50,443 nt of DNA. Origin: Deltaproteobacteria bacterium. Its GTDB lineage: Bacteria > Desulfobacterota > Desulfomonilia > UBA1062. The notes beneath the pieces are model-generated. The model was not told the origin of the DNA. It saw nothing but the letters and a program-made list of their open reading frames with translations, and did not search any database. A program made the translations under genes and the position numbers. The stretch spans positions 1 to 50,443 of the forward strand of contig JAHDKO010000026.1 of NCBI GenBank assembly GCA_018436855.1, in the 5' to 3' direction. This document shows positions 16,009 to 23,533 of the stretch, piece by piece; within the stretch, counting starts at the first letter, position 1; each line of letters begins with the position of its first letter.

Positions 16009-17174
16009 ATGCCCCAGAGTATTTCCCCCTCCATATCAAGCCATCCGTACTTCATGCCACTGCAGATAAACGCCCTGTCGCCATTTCTCATATAGCGCTT
16101 TCCCGAAACATACCAGGGAACCTGCACCTCGTCCGCATATCTGAACCACGGCCGGGTGGAGTTCCCGACAAAGGGATCGACCACGTCGAAGCTGATCAGA
16201 TGATGCTCAAGAAAAGGCATGACCTGCTTGAGCCGCTTGTAGATCATGCCTGATGCCCACGACAGCAGCTCGGTGTGCGAGGTGAGCATGCCTCCCACCG
16301 GGATCTTCGCCGTCACCGACACGATTCCCTGGCCTTCGCGCCGCTCCAGCAGAAGCATGAGGGGATAGCGCATGTCTTCCGGAGGGGAGGTTATGACCAT
16401 ATCTCCCATGCCCACGGGTATCACATGCTCATCGACCACACAGGTGCCATAAAAAATGAAACCACCTCCCCGGCTTTGTTTCTCCGGGCCTTCATCCGAC
16501 ATGCAGTACCGTGAACGCACCCGGGCGTTCCCCAGGGAAAGCCCGACTGCGCTGCCGTTCTCCAGCGTGATGTCCGCTTTTTCGGTCCGGAGATAGTGAC
16601 CCAGGTTATGAGAGAGATACGCCCCGAGAGCATGCTTCGTCGCGGTGAGATCCAGGGAATACAGTCCGGAGAGCAAGGCCGACCACCGGAGATATGAAAG
16701 ATAGTTCGGTTTCCCGGTCCTGCACAGGGCCGTTATCTGATCCTTCTGCCACGGCTCCACCTCAGGAGCCGTTCGTGAAGATGCACGGAGCAGAACGCCG
16801 GGATTCGTCATGGACTTCTCCAGAAGACGCAGATACCGCTCTGTGTTCTTTCGCTGAAAGGAGAGCTCCCCGTTTGCCGGAGCGGGACCGACATCGAACC
16901 TCCTGCCGGGAACGATGGACTGAATCTTCCCGATCGATTTAGGCTGGAGAGCACCCGGGAGCGTGGTGTCCACGGACGAGAGCAGGGGTCTGATCCCCTG
17001 GTCCCAGAGATCCTTGGAAACGAGAAGCGGGATGCTGCTCCGGGCAGGGTCCCGGCCCGCATCGTTGCCCGTATCCGCCCACAGGCAGGAGAAGCCCTTG
17101 TGCGCGAGGAGAACACAGGCTACCAGCCCTGAAATGCCCTCGCCCGAGCCCACGACATCAAAGTATGATTTCAT
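15939..17174 (-). CDS. FAD/NAD(P)-binding oxidoreductase-like protein
   Basis: 411 residues. It opens with a Rossmann dinucleotide-binding motif, DVVGSGEGISGLVACVLLAHKGF (GxGxxG from residue 9), as in phytoene dehydrogenase-like and other flavoproteins. The remainder has no motif that fixes the substrate. The C-terminal GWLDMEGEILWGICMANAIL resembles the closing FAD-contacting helix of this class. Its ATG at 17174 overlaps the DUF523 stop by 4 bases, and its own end overlaps the FimT-like gene. Family assignment moderate; reaction unknown; a link to pilins is only positional. Confidence 0.65.
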   Translation of the reverse strand: MKSYFDVVGSGEGISGLVACVLLAHKGFSCLWADTGNDAGRDPARSSIPLLVSKDLWDQGIRPLLSSVDTTLPGALQPKSIGKIQSIVPGRRFDVGPAPANGELSFQRKNTERYLRLLEKSMTNPGVLLRASSRTAPEVEPWQKDQITALCRTGKPNYLSYLRWSALLSGLYSLDLTATKHALGAYLSHNLGHYLRTEKADITLENGSAVGLSLGNARVRSRYCMSDEGPEKQSRGGGFIFYGTCVVDEHVIPVGMGDMVITSPPEDMRYPLMLLLERREGQGIVSVTAKIPVGGMLTSHTELLSWASGMIYKRLKQVMPFLEHHLISFDVVDPFVGNSTRPWFRYADEVQVPWYVSGKRYMRNGDRAFICSGMKYGWLDMEGEILWGICMANAILKDLNRSDLIVARMMV

Positions 17175-17641
17175 AGCCGACCTTCCTCATCCATGACCGA
17201 GATTCCGTTGTCCAGCAGCAAGGCGGTGGTCACTCCCACCCCGGGCACCTTCTCGCCGTCCCTCCAGACAACCCGTGTGGCGCAGGAAGGGCTGCCGTCT
17301 TTGAAGAAAGCCCGCCTGGCCCCTACAATCCGTGCAATCTTCAGCGTCTGCCGGGCGCCTTCCACGAAGAGCCCGGTCACGTCCTGTCCTTGTGCATTGA
17401 TCACCCGGGCCCGCCCCTTCCAGACATCGCGCCCGTCTCCTCCGGTGAACTGTGCCGGCGGCCGGGGGGTCGACATGCCCCCCAACTGCTCCGGACAGAC
17501 CGGAACCGGGAGAATATCACGGTCGTTCACGATGCTCTCGGATGTCTTCGCCCGTTTGTCGTACCTGCAGGATACTCCCAGCAGGCAAGCGCTTACCAGC
17601 ACAGGGCCTTCTAGATGTCCAGAGGGGGGTTTACCAGGCAT
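17171..17641 (-). CDS. DUF523 family protein
   Basis: 156 residues matching the DUF523 (YbbK-like) family: VLVSACLLGVSCRYD near the N-terminus, PVCPEQLGGMSTPRPPAQ, and the conserved FFKDGSPSCA. The conserved cysteines (in SACLLG, GVSC, VCPE and SCA) suggest metal or redox chemistry, but no activity is established that I can state. The ATG at 17641 has AAGGA upstream and overlaps the end of purN by 31 bases; a GTG at 17602, with AGAAGG before it, would avoid the overlap. Confidence 0.85.
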   Translation of the reverse strand: MPGKPPSGHLEGPVLVSACLLGVSCRYDKRAKTSESIVNDRDILPVPVCPEQLGGMSTPRPPAQFTGGDGRDVWKGRARVINAQGQDVTGLFVEGARQTLKIARIVGARRAFFKDGSPSCATRVVWRDGEKVPGVGVTTALLLDNGISVMDEEGRL

Positions 17642-18264
17642 TGAGCCGCATCCTTATCGAACCCCCGGACGTAGACTTTTCTTCCGGTGACAATGAGCCT
17701 TCCCTGCGCAAAAAGCTGTATGGCCTTGGGGTATATCTTGTGCTCCAGGGCCAGTATCCTGTCCCTGAGCTCTTCCTCGGTGTCGTCGGGGTACACGGGA
17801 ACAACGGCCTGAATGATGATGGGGCCCGTGTCCACCCCGGCATCCACGAAATGAACCGTGCACCCGGAAAAGCGCACGCCGTGCTCGATCGCCTTGCGTC
17901 TGACGCCAAGGCCGGGAAACGACGGAAGGAGCGCCGGATGGATGTTCATGATCCTGCCCGGAAACTCACCGAGAAATTCGTCGGAAAGCACGCGCATGAA
18001 CCCGGCCAGCGCCACCAGATCCACCCGATACTCCTTCAGCGTGATGGCCAGCTCGCGGTCGAAGACGCTCCGGTCGGGATAGTCGTTGTGGGACAGCACC
18101 ACCGTGGGAATCGATCTGTCCCGGGCGCGCTCAAGGGCATAGGCATCGGGTACGTTGCTGATGACCACCGCCACCTGTCCATCGATCCCGCCGCGCTCGC
18201 AGGCGTCCATGATTGACTGCAGGTTGGAACCGCTGCCGGATACCAGCACCCCGATCCGTATCAA
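17611..18264 (-). CDS. purN: Phosphoribosylglycinamide formyltransferase
   Basis: 217 residues, GARTF family. It transfers a formyl group from 10-formyl-tetrahydrofolate to glycinamide ribonucleotide (third step of purine synthesis). Diagnostic segments: IGVLVSGSGSNLQSIMDA (phosphate-binding loop), the catalytic region GRIMNIHPALLPSFPG (Asn and His), and VHFVDAGVDTGPII (Asp). The start appears to be TTG at 18264, because a perfect AGGAGG lies 8 bases upstream; ATA follows it as Ile. It is 12 bases downstream of purM, as in many bacteria. Confidence 0.94.
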   Translation of the reverse strand: MIRIGVLVSGSGSNLQSIMDACERGGIDGQVAVVISNVPDAYALERARDRSIPTVVLSHNDYPDRSVFDRELAITLKEYRVDLVALAGFMRVLSDEFLGEFPGRIMNIHPALLPSFPGLGVRRKAIEHGVRFSGCTVHFVDAGVDTGPIIIQAVVPVYPDDTEEELRDRILALEHKIYPKAIQLFAQGRLIVTGRKVYVRGFDKDAAQCLVNPPLDI

Positions 18265-18276
18265 CTCTCCGCCCTC

Positions 18277-19317
18277 CTACTCCTGAAAGAGAACCGCGTC
18301 CTCTCCCTTTTTCAGCGACTTGACCACCCCGATCACCGTTGCAGGCTCCTTGAGCCCTCTGAGCCTCTGCATGATATCATCCGCGTCCTTCTCCGGTACG
18401 ACCAGCACCATGCCGATGCCCATGTTGAAGGTGCGATACATCTCGGCATCCTCGATCCTGCCCAGATCCTGAATGAACCGGAATATGGGCGGGACCGTCC
18501 ACGAGCCCCTGCGGATCACCGCACAGGACCGCGCCGGAAGGACCCGGGGAATATTGTCGATGAACCCCCCGCCGGTGATGTGCACAATCCCCTTGATCTC
18601 GAAGTTTCTCAGGATATTCATCACGCTCTTGACATAGATGCGCGTCGGGGTCAGGAGCTCCTCGGCCAGGGTCTTGCCCAGGTCTTCGATATAGGAATCG
18701 ATGTCCAGCTTCTCCCTCTCGAAGAGGACCTTGCGCACCAGTGAATAGCCGTTGCTGTGCACCCCGGACGAATGCAGGCCGATGAGCACGTCTTTTGCGG
18801 ATATCCGGGAGCCGTCGATGATCTTGTCGCTGTCCACCACACCGACGCCGAACCCTGCCAGATCGTATTCGTCGTCGCTGTATACGCCCGGCATCTCGGC
18901 GGTCTCTCCGCCGATGAGTGCGCAGCCGGCCTCCTTGCATCCCCTGGCCATGCCGGAGACGAGTGCCTTGCCGCGTTCCACGTTGAGCCTGCCCATGGCC
19001 ATGTAATCGAGGAAGAACAGCGGATTGGCGCCGTCGACGATGATATCGTTCACGATCATGCCCACCAGGTCCACGCCGATATTGTCATGGTTGTCGGCCA
19101 TCAGCGCGATCTTGAGCTTCGTGCCCACACCGTCGGTGGACGACACGAGAACCGGATCCTTGTAGTTCGCCAGATCCAGCCTGAAGCGGCCTGCGAACCC
19201 GCCTATACCGCCGATGACCTCGGGACCGTGGGTGGACTTCACGATTGACCGTATTCCCTTGATCAAGAGGTTCTGTTTATCGATATCTACGCCGGCTTCC
19301 TTGTATGTCAATGACAT
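18277..19317 (-). CDS. purM: Phosphoribosylformylglycinamidine cyclo-ligase
   Basis: 346 residues. AIR synthetase, closing the imidazole ring with ATP in the fifth step of purine synthesis. Signature segments: SSTDGVGTKLKIA, IGVDLVGMIVNDI, GGETAEMPGVY, SSGVHSNGYSLVRK and ITGGGFIDNIPRVLP. The ATG at 19317 has AAGGGGG 6 bases upstream; the in-frame ATG at 19323 would sit directly on that site. It heads the purM-purN-DUF523-oxidoreductase-pilin run, with every junction 12 bases or less or overlapping. Confidence 0.95.
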   Translation of the reverse strand: MSLTYKEAGVDIDKQNLLIKGIRSIVKSTHGPEVIGGIGGFAGRFRLDLANYKDPVLVSSTDGVGTKLKIALMADNHDNIGVDLVGMIVNDIIVDGANPLFFLDYMAMGRLNVERGKALVSGMARGCKEAGCALIGGETAEMPGVYSDDEYDLAGFGVGVVDSDKIIDGSRISAKDVLIGLHSSGVHSNGYSLVRKVLFEREKLDIDSYIEDLGKTLAEELLTPTRIYVKSVMNILRNFEIKGIVHITGGGFIDNIPRVLPARSCAVIRRGSWTVPPIFRFIQDLGRIEDAEMYRTFNMGIGMVLVVPEKDADDIMQRLRGLKEPATVIGVVKSLKKGEDAVLFQE

Positions 19318-19444
19318 GGGCATCCCCCTTAAGGCTCTTTTCCTACTATAGGAATCCTCTAATAGTCAATTGCGCTTTACGGCGAACCAGTATTTCACAC
19401 AGTGAAATCGTGAAGGTTTTTCACCTGTCTCTCTCCATGGTGCT

Positions 19445-20734
19445 TTATCTCATAAACGAATCCACGACCAGAAGGGAGAGCACGAAATAAAGGACCGCGC
19501 TCGCCAGAACCGCTGCGCTCGGCAGCCACAGGTGCCGGTATACCTCCCGCATGGACGCCCCGAAATATTTGTTCGAGAGTTGAAGACACAGGTGGAGCGG
19601 GGAAAGGAGCACCCCTACGAACCCGCTCACCAGGGCCAGCATGAGGTACGGCAGCAGGATATCACCCCTGCCCAGCGACACAATGAGGGCGATCAGGATG
19701 GGAAAGGTGCTCCCCACGAAGGCCACGGTGATCCCTACGATCGCGCCCACCACAAACGGGAGCATCATCACGACCACCAAGAGCGGGACCTCGAGCATCT
19801 TGAGCTCGGCGCTGACCGCCTCCACCGCCCGGCTGTCCTCCATGATGCCCTGGAACACCATGATGGACACGATCATATAGATCATGCCGAGCAGCCTGGG
19901 GCTCAGGATGATGGACCGCACAGTGCCCGCATCCACCCTGTTGCGGACCCACACCCATCCGATTGCCGCGGCCAGGCTCATGACAAGGCCCGCCTCCTTG
20001 GAAGGAAATTGTTCGGGGAGCAGAAGGGTGAGGATCTCTCCGAGCCCGAGCCCCATGACAATGACCAGGAGTATGGGCATGAGCTCCCGGAGAAAGGGGG
20101 TTACGGGCGGCCGCCCGGTATCACCGCCCTGCACGCTGCACAGGCGGTTTCCCGCGAGAGGATAATATCCCGCTCCCAGGGCTACGAGAGTAAGCGGAAA
20201 GAGATAGAGGACCACGGCCCACAGACTCAAGTCCGCCAGGGCGACGACGAGGATGATCCCGGGATACAGAGGCCACCAGTATTCCCAGACATGCCTGAAC
20301 CAGTAGTTCACATAGCTCAGTTCGTGTGGGCCCAGCGGGGTGGACGCCCCGATCTCTCTTACCATGGGGGCCGAGAAGACTGCGCCTCCCGGCATGGGCA
20401 GCAGGCCGATCAGTGCGGGGAAGATCGCCAGATTGACCCGCGAGCTGCGGACCATTCCCCGGAACTTTGTCAGCAGGCGCTTCATGTGCCCTGACACCTC
20501 CATGCTCGTCGAGAGGATCAGGATGAGCGAGACAACGGCGCACAGCGCGATCGTGCGGACAGAGAGCGCGGAAGACAGCACCGAGACCGCCATGGATGCC
20601 GCATCGAGACCGAACAGAACTCCCAGGAGCAGGGAGCTCAGGACAAAGGTGCTGCCCAGGGAGATGTCCCTCCTGATGGCCACGAGCATCAGCACGAACA
20701 CCATCACGAGCTTGAACAGGGCTGAAATCTGCAT
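19445..20734 (-). CDS. DUF401 family membrane transporter-like protein
   Basis: About 429 residues with ten or more hydrophobic helices; the pattern matches the DUF401 (COG1906) inner-membrane family, which resembles ion and organic-acid transporters. Typical stretches are FPALIGLLPMPGGAVFSAPM and the C-terminal LSPLHLCLQLSNKYFGAS. No substrate can be assigned. I start it at the ATG at 20734 because the preceding 30 codons of the longer reading are polar and unconserved-looking; no strong ribosome binding site is visible. It is separated from purM by 127 bases of AT-richer sequence and is probably a single-gene unit. Confidence 0.75.
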   Translation of the reverse strand: MQISALFKLVMVFVLMLVAIRRDISLGSTFVLSSLLLGVLFGLDAASMAVSVLSSALSVRTIALCAVVSLILILSTSMEVSGHMKRLLTKFRGMVRSSRVNLAIFPALIGLLPMPGGAVFSAPMVREIGASTPLGPHELSYVNYWFRHVWEYWWPLYPGIILVVALADLSLWAVVLYLFPLTLVALGAGYYPLAGNRLCSVQGGDTGRPPVTPFLRELMPILLVIVMGLGLGEILTLLLPEQFPSKEAGLVMSLAAAIGWVWVRNRVDAGTVRSIILSPRLLGMIYMIVSIMVFQGIMEDSRAVEAVSAELKMLEVPLLVVVMMLPFVVGAIVGITVAFVGSTFPILIALIVSLGRGDILLPYLMLALVSGFVGVLLSPLHLCLQLSNKYFGASMREVYRHLWLPSAAVLASAVLYFVLSLLVVDSFMR

Positions 20735-20895
20735 AATCAGAAGGCGGCCTCTTCTTCCACTTGGGTCAATACCTCTTGGAAACCCGGCTTCAGGGCTCTC
20801 CTGTCGCGGAACCACAATAATCACGTTCCCGGGCGGTTTTTGCTAGCCCATTAGCAGAATGCCCGGCGGAAAGCAACGAGGCGGGCCAGGGTGAC

Positions 20896-20938
20896 AAAAA
20901 AAATCGGGATGGCGTCAGGGCATGAGAACGGCCATCCC
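20896..20938 (-). terminator. Intrinsic terminator after zraP-like gene (copy 2 of repeated element)
   Basis: On the minus strand, GGGATGGC (20938-20931) and GCCATCCC (20913-20906) form a perfect 8-bp stem with a 17-base loop, followed by GA and a run of eight T. It begins about 55 bases after the zraP-like stop codon. Its stem, loop and the adjacent ACCTCCTCTT stretch match the hairpin at 1430-1470. Confidence 0.75.
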
Positions 20939-20993
20939 AAAGAGGAGGTTTTATGTTATGAGGAGGTATTCTTATGGGTTTCCTGCAACAAGT

Positions 20994-21476
20994 CTACAGG
21001 GTGTTCGGGCAATAGGCCCTCCTGTTTTTTCCTTCCCTGAAGCCGGATCTCCGGCCGTCTTTCCACGCGTGGGAACCGTATCCCCTGCCGTATCCGGAAA
21101 ATGCCTGAGGATTGATCTCCTTTACCTTGAGAACGTGATCGATCCGGGCATCATCCAGCTGTGTGCGCAGGGTGTTCATCTCCTTCTGCACCCGCTTGAG
21201 CTCTTTTCCGTCAGGGCTGCTGCTCCCCATGAGGGTTCTCATTTCCAGCCTCCTGGCCTGAAGGCTCTCGCGCAGCTCCCTTGTCTGATCCGCGAATTCC
21301 TGTCTCAGATCCCGCAGCTCGGCCTGCTGCTCGGCGGTCAGACTGCCTTCCAGACCCTGCCCGCCGGAGAGGCACGCTCCTGTTCCCCGGCCTGAAAACG
21401 GCCCGTAGGCAAAGACCGGTAACGAACACAACGCCAACACGACGATTCCGCAGATAATAATGCCTTTCTTTTCCAT
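20994..21476 (-). CDS. zraP: ZraP/Spy-like periplasmic zinc-resistance-associated protein
   Basis: 160 residues. A signal peptide (GIIICGIVVLALCSLPVFAYG) exports it. The mature part is a heptad-rich alpha-helical protein: LTAEQQAELRDLRQEF, then LRESLQARRLEMRTL, PDGKELKRVQKEMNTL and LRTQLDDARIDH, closely following the ZraP/CpxP/Spy pattern; in ZraP the same LTxEQQ and KEMxxLRxxLDExR blocks occur. Known relatives are metal-binding periplasmic chaperones. The His-rich zinc site of E. coli ZraP is not obvious here; the tail has one His and one Cys. The ATG at 21476 has GGAGG 8 bases upstream. It is divergent from the sensor and regulator genes, as in the enterobacterial zra locus. Confidence 0.75.
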   Translation of the reverse strand: MEKKGIIICGIVVLALCSLPVFAYGPFSGRGTGACLSGGQGLEGSLTAEQQAELRDLRQEFADQTRELRESLQARRLEMRTLMGSSSPDGKELKRVQKEMNTLRTQLDDARIDHVLKVKEINPQAFSGYGRGYGSHAWKDGRRSGFREGKNRRAYCPNTL

Positions 21477-21504
21477 GTCTCTTACCTCCGTGGTACCACA
21501 CTGT

Positions 21505-21520
21505 TTCAATGAGCGTGCCA
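21505..21520 (-). promoter_or_regulatory. Sigma54-type promoter for zraP-like gene
   Basis: Read on the minus strand, TGGCACGCTCATTGAA has the full TGGCACG upstream box and TTG in the downstream box with correct spacing (14 of 16 consensus positions). Transcription would start near 21495, 19 bases before the ATG, leaving room for the GGAGG. Confidence 0.7.
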
Positions 21521-21618
21521 GGTTCCCGATTTTGTATCCAAGGGTCTGATTCGATTACATTTCAAAGCCTGCCGACCAGTGTTGCCCGTGCTTGTCTGTC
21601 CCTGGTTGCAAGAAAAGT

Positions 21619-21654
21619 GTATAGAAGGTATACATGTGCCGGATACATCTGTAT
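21619..21654. promoter_or_regulatory. Inverted repeats midway between divergent sigma54 promoters (candidate activator sites)
   Basis: GTATA-GAAGG-TATAC (21619-21633) and ATACA-TC-TGTAT (21643-21654) are inverted repeats about 22 bases centre to centre. They lie about 100 bases upstream of both sigma54-type promoters, the usual place for enhancer-binding proteins. They are therefore candidate ZraR-like binding sites serving both directions. Confidence 0.5.
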
Positions 21655-21719
21655 AAAACATTTACATCCCTCTGGCCATATCCTTTCAACCGGATTGACC
21701 AGGCCGGATCGCGGGGCTC

Positions 21720-21735
21720 TGGCATGGGATTTGTA
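21720..21735 (+). promoter_or_regulatory. Sigma54-type promoter for zraSR-like operon
   Basis: TGGCATGGGATTTGTA matches the sigma54 consensus at 14 of 16 positions (GG at -24; GT rather than GC at -12). Transcription would start near 21746, 33 bases before the sensor kinase ATG at 21779. Together with the opposed promoter at 21505-21520 it makes a divergent sigma54 control region. Confidence 0.6.
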
Positions 21736-21778
21736 GAATGATCACCTTGAGAAAAGAACACGAGCGAGCATTCACTGC

Positions 21779-23533
21779 ATGAGAGACAGATATACCGATC
21801 AGAGTTGGATACGTGTATCACCCTGGGTGATTGTGGGAGCATTCATCGTACTGGTGCCGATCTTTGCCTTCATGACCATGAAGAACGTGAAGACACAAGA
21901 AGACAATATGGTCATGCTCATGAGGGAGAAGGGGGACGCCCTCATCCGATCCTTCGAAGCCGGCGCGCGCACCGGCATGATGGGGCTCAACTGGAGCGGC
22001 ATCCAGATCCAGCGTCTCATCATGGAGACAGCTGAGCAGCCTGATATCCTCTATATTCTCATCACCGACCAGGACGGCAAGATCGTCGCCCACAACCAGC
22101 CCATGTTCATCGGGAGAATCCATGGGGCCGACCTCGACCATGCGGGCATCGACGAGCAGGCCCAGTCGCGCCGGATGCTCAGGTCCGACGGCAAGCCCGT
22201 GTTCGAGGTCTACCGGAAATTCATTCCCTCCCAGGGGAGGACGACCATGCACGGAAGACGCATGTCGCCCGAGGACTGGCTCATGTCGCGCATGTTTCCG
22301 GAAAATTATCAGCAGCCGGCCCTGACGGTCTTCGTGGGCCTGGACATGGACCCGATCATAAAAACCATGCGGGAGAGCGCGCACCAGAGCATCCTGAACG
22401 CCGTGATCCTCCTCCTGATCGGGTTCTCGGGCATCGTGTCCATCATCATCGCCTACAACTATCGCATCGCGCGGGCCAGCCTCTCCCGCATCAAGGCGTT
22501 CTCCGACAACATCGTGGAGAACATCCCCGTGGGACTCCTGTTCATCAGCGAAAACGGCCGAATCCTCACCGTGAACAACGCATGCGAAAAGATGCTCAGG
22601 ATCACGCCCCAGGAATCCGTGAACCGGAAGGCGGACGATGTCCTCCCCTCCCCTATCAGCGGTCTGCTCAACGAGGCGCTTCGCTCCTCCGACGTCCTCA
22701 TCCGGGAGATCGACGTGCCGGTCAGGGGAAAGAACATGCTTTTCGAGGCCAGCGCGAGCATCCTCAAGGATGACCACGACCAGTTCCTGGGATGCATCGT
22801 GCTCCTGCGCGACATAACGGAGATCCGGCATCTCAAGAAGGAGATGCAGCGAAAAGAACGCCTGGCATCGCTGGGAAGCCTCGCCGCAGGTGTGGCGCAT
22901 GAGATCAGGAACCCCTTGAGCTCCATCAAGGGGTTTGCCACCTATTTCAAGGAGCGCTACAAGGACGTTCCCGAGGACCAGGACACGGCCGAGATCATGA
23001 TCAGGGAGGTGGAGCGTCTCAACCGGGTGATCGGGCAGCTCCTCGAATTCGCCCGCCCCCTGAACGTGCAGCAGAAGACAAACGACATCGTCGAGGTGCT
23101 GCGCCACTCCATCGAGGTGATCCGGAAGCAGGCCGTTTCCCAGGGAATATCCATCGACGCGCGCGATCTCCCTGACGGGCCCGTATATGCCTATATCGAT
23201 CAGGACCGGGTCGGCCAGGTTCTGCTCAATATCTACCTGAACGCCGTGGAGGCCATGGAGAACGGCGGGGTCTTGAAGGTGTGGATCGAGCACGACGAGG
23301 TGAACGAAAACATCGCGGTGAACATCTCGGACACCGGCTATGGAATTCCGGGGCAGGACGTGGGCCGGGTGTTCGACCCGTACTTCACCACCAAGCAGTC
23401 GGGCACCGGACTGGGGCTTGCCATCGTGCACAAGATCATGGAGGCGCACTCGGGCCAGGTGACCATCACCAGCACCGAAGAAAAGGGAACCACGGTTTCC
23501 CTCATTTTACCCACAAAAGGAACAGTGAGATGA
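21779..23533 (+). CDS. zraS: ZraS-like membrane sensor histidine kinase
   Basis: 584 residues. Two membrane helices (about 14-34 and 206-226) flank a periplasmic sensor domain of some 170 residues holding several His residues (RIHGADLDHAGID, RTTMHGRRMSPEDW) that could bind metal. Then a PAS domain (about 240-345), HisKA with GVAHEIRNPLSSIKGFA (phospho-His374) and a HATPase (SDTGYGIPG, GTGLGLAIVHKI). This is the NtrB/ZraS-type kinase that pairs with sigma54 activators. It overlaps the regulator gene by 4 bases (ATGA) and faces the ZraP-like gene. Function by analogy: sense envelope zinc or related stress. The ligand is unproven, and similar kinases are often named AtoS or HydH. Confidence 0.82.
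   Translation: MRDRYTDQSWIRVSPWVIVGAFIVLVPIFAFMTMKNVKTQEDNMVMLMREKGDALIRSFEAGARTGMMGLNWSGIQIQRLIMETAEQPDILYILITDQDGKIVAHNQPMFIGRIHGADLDHAGIDEQAQSRRMLRSDGKPVFEVYRKFIPSQGRTTMHGRRMSPEDWLMSRMFPENYQQPALTVFVGLDMDPIIKTMRESAHQSILNAVILLLIGFSGIVSIIIAYNYRIARASLSRIKAFSDNIVENIPVGLLFISENGRILTVNNACEKMLRITPQESVNRKADDVLPSPISGLLNEALRSSDVLIREIDVPVRGKNMLFEASASILKDDHDQFLGCIVLLRDITEIRHLKKEMQRKERLASLGSLAAGVAHEIRNPLSSIKGFATYFKERYKDVPEDQDTAEIMIREVERLNRVIGQLLEFARPLNVQQKTNDIVEVLRHSIEVIRKQAVSQGISIDARDLPDGPVYAYIDQDRVGQVLLNIYLNAVEAMENGGVLKVWIEHDEVNENIAVNISDTGYGIPGQDVGRVFDPYFTTKQSGTGLGLAIVHKIMEAHSGQVTITSTEEKGTTVSLILPTKGTVR

Noticed and set aside
21818..23449. 543-codon open frame on the minus strand opposite the ZraS-like gene
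   Set aside because: Antisense to an intact kinase with clear motifs; His/Leu/Glu-rich composition typical of antisense frames.
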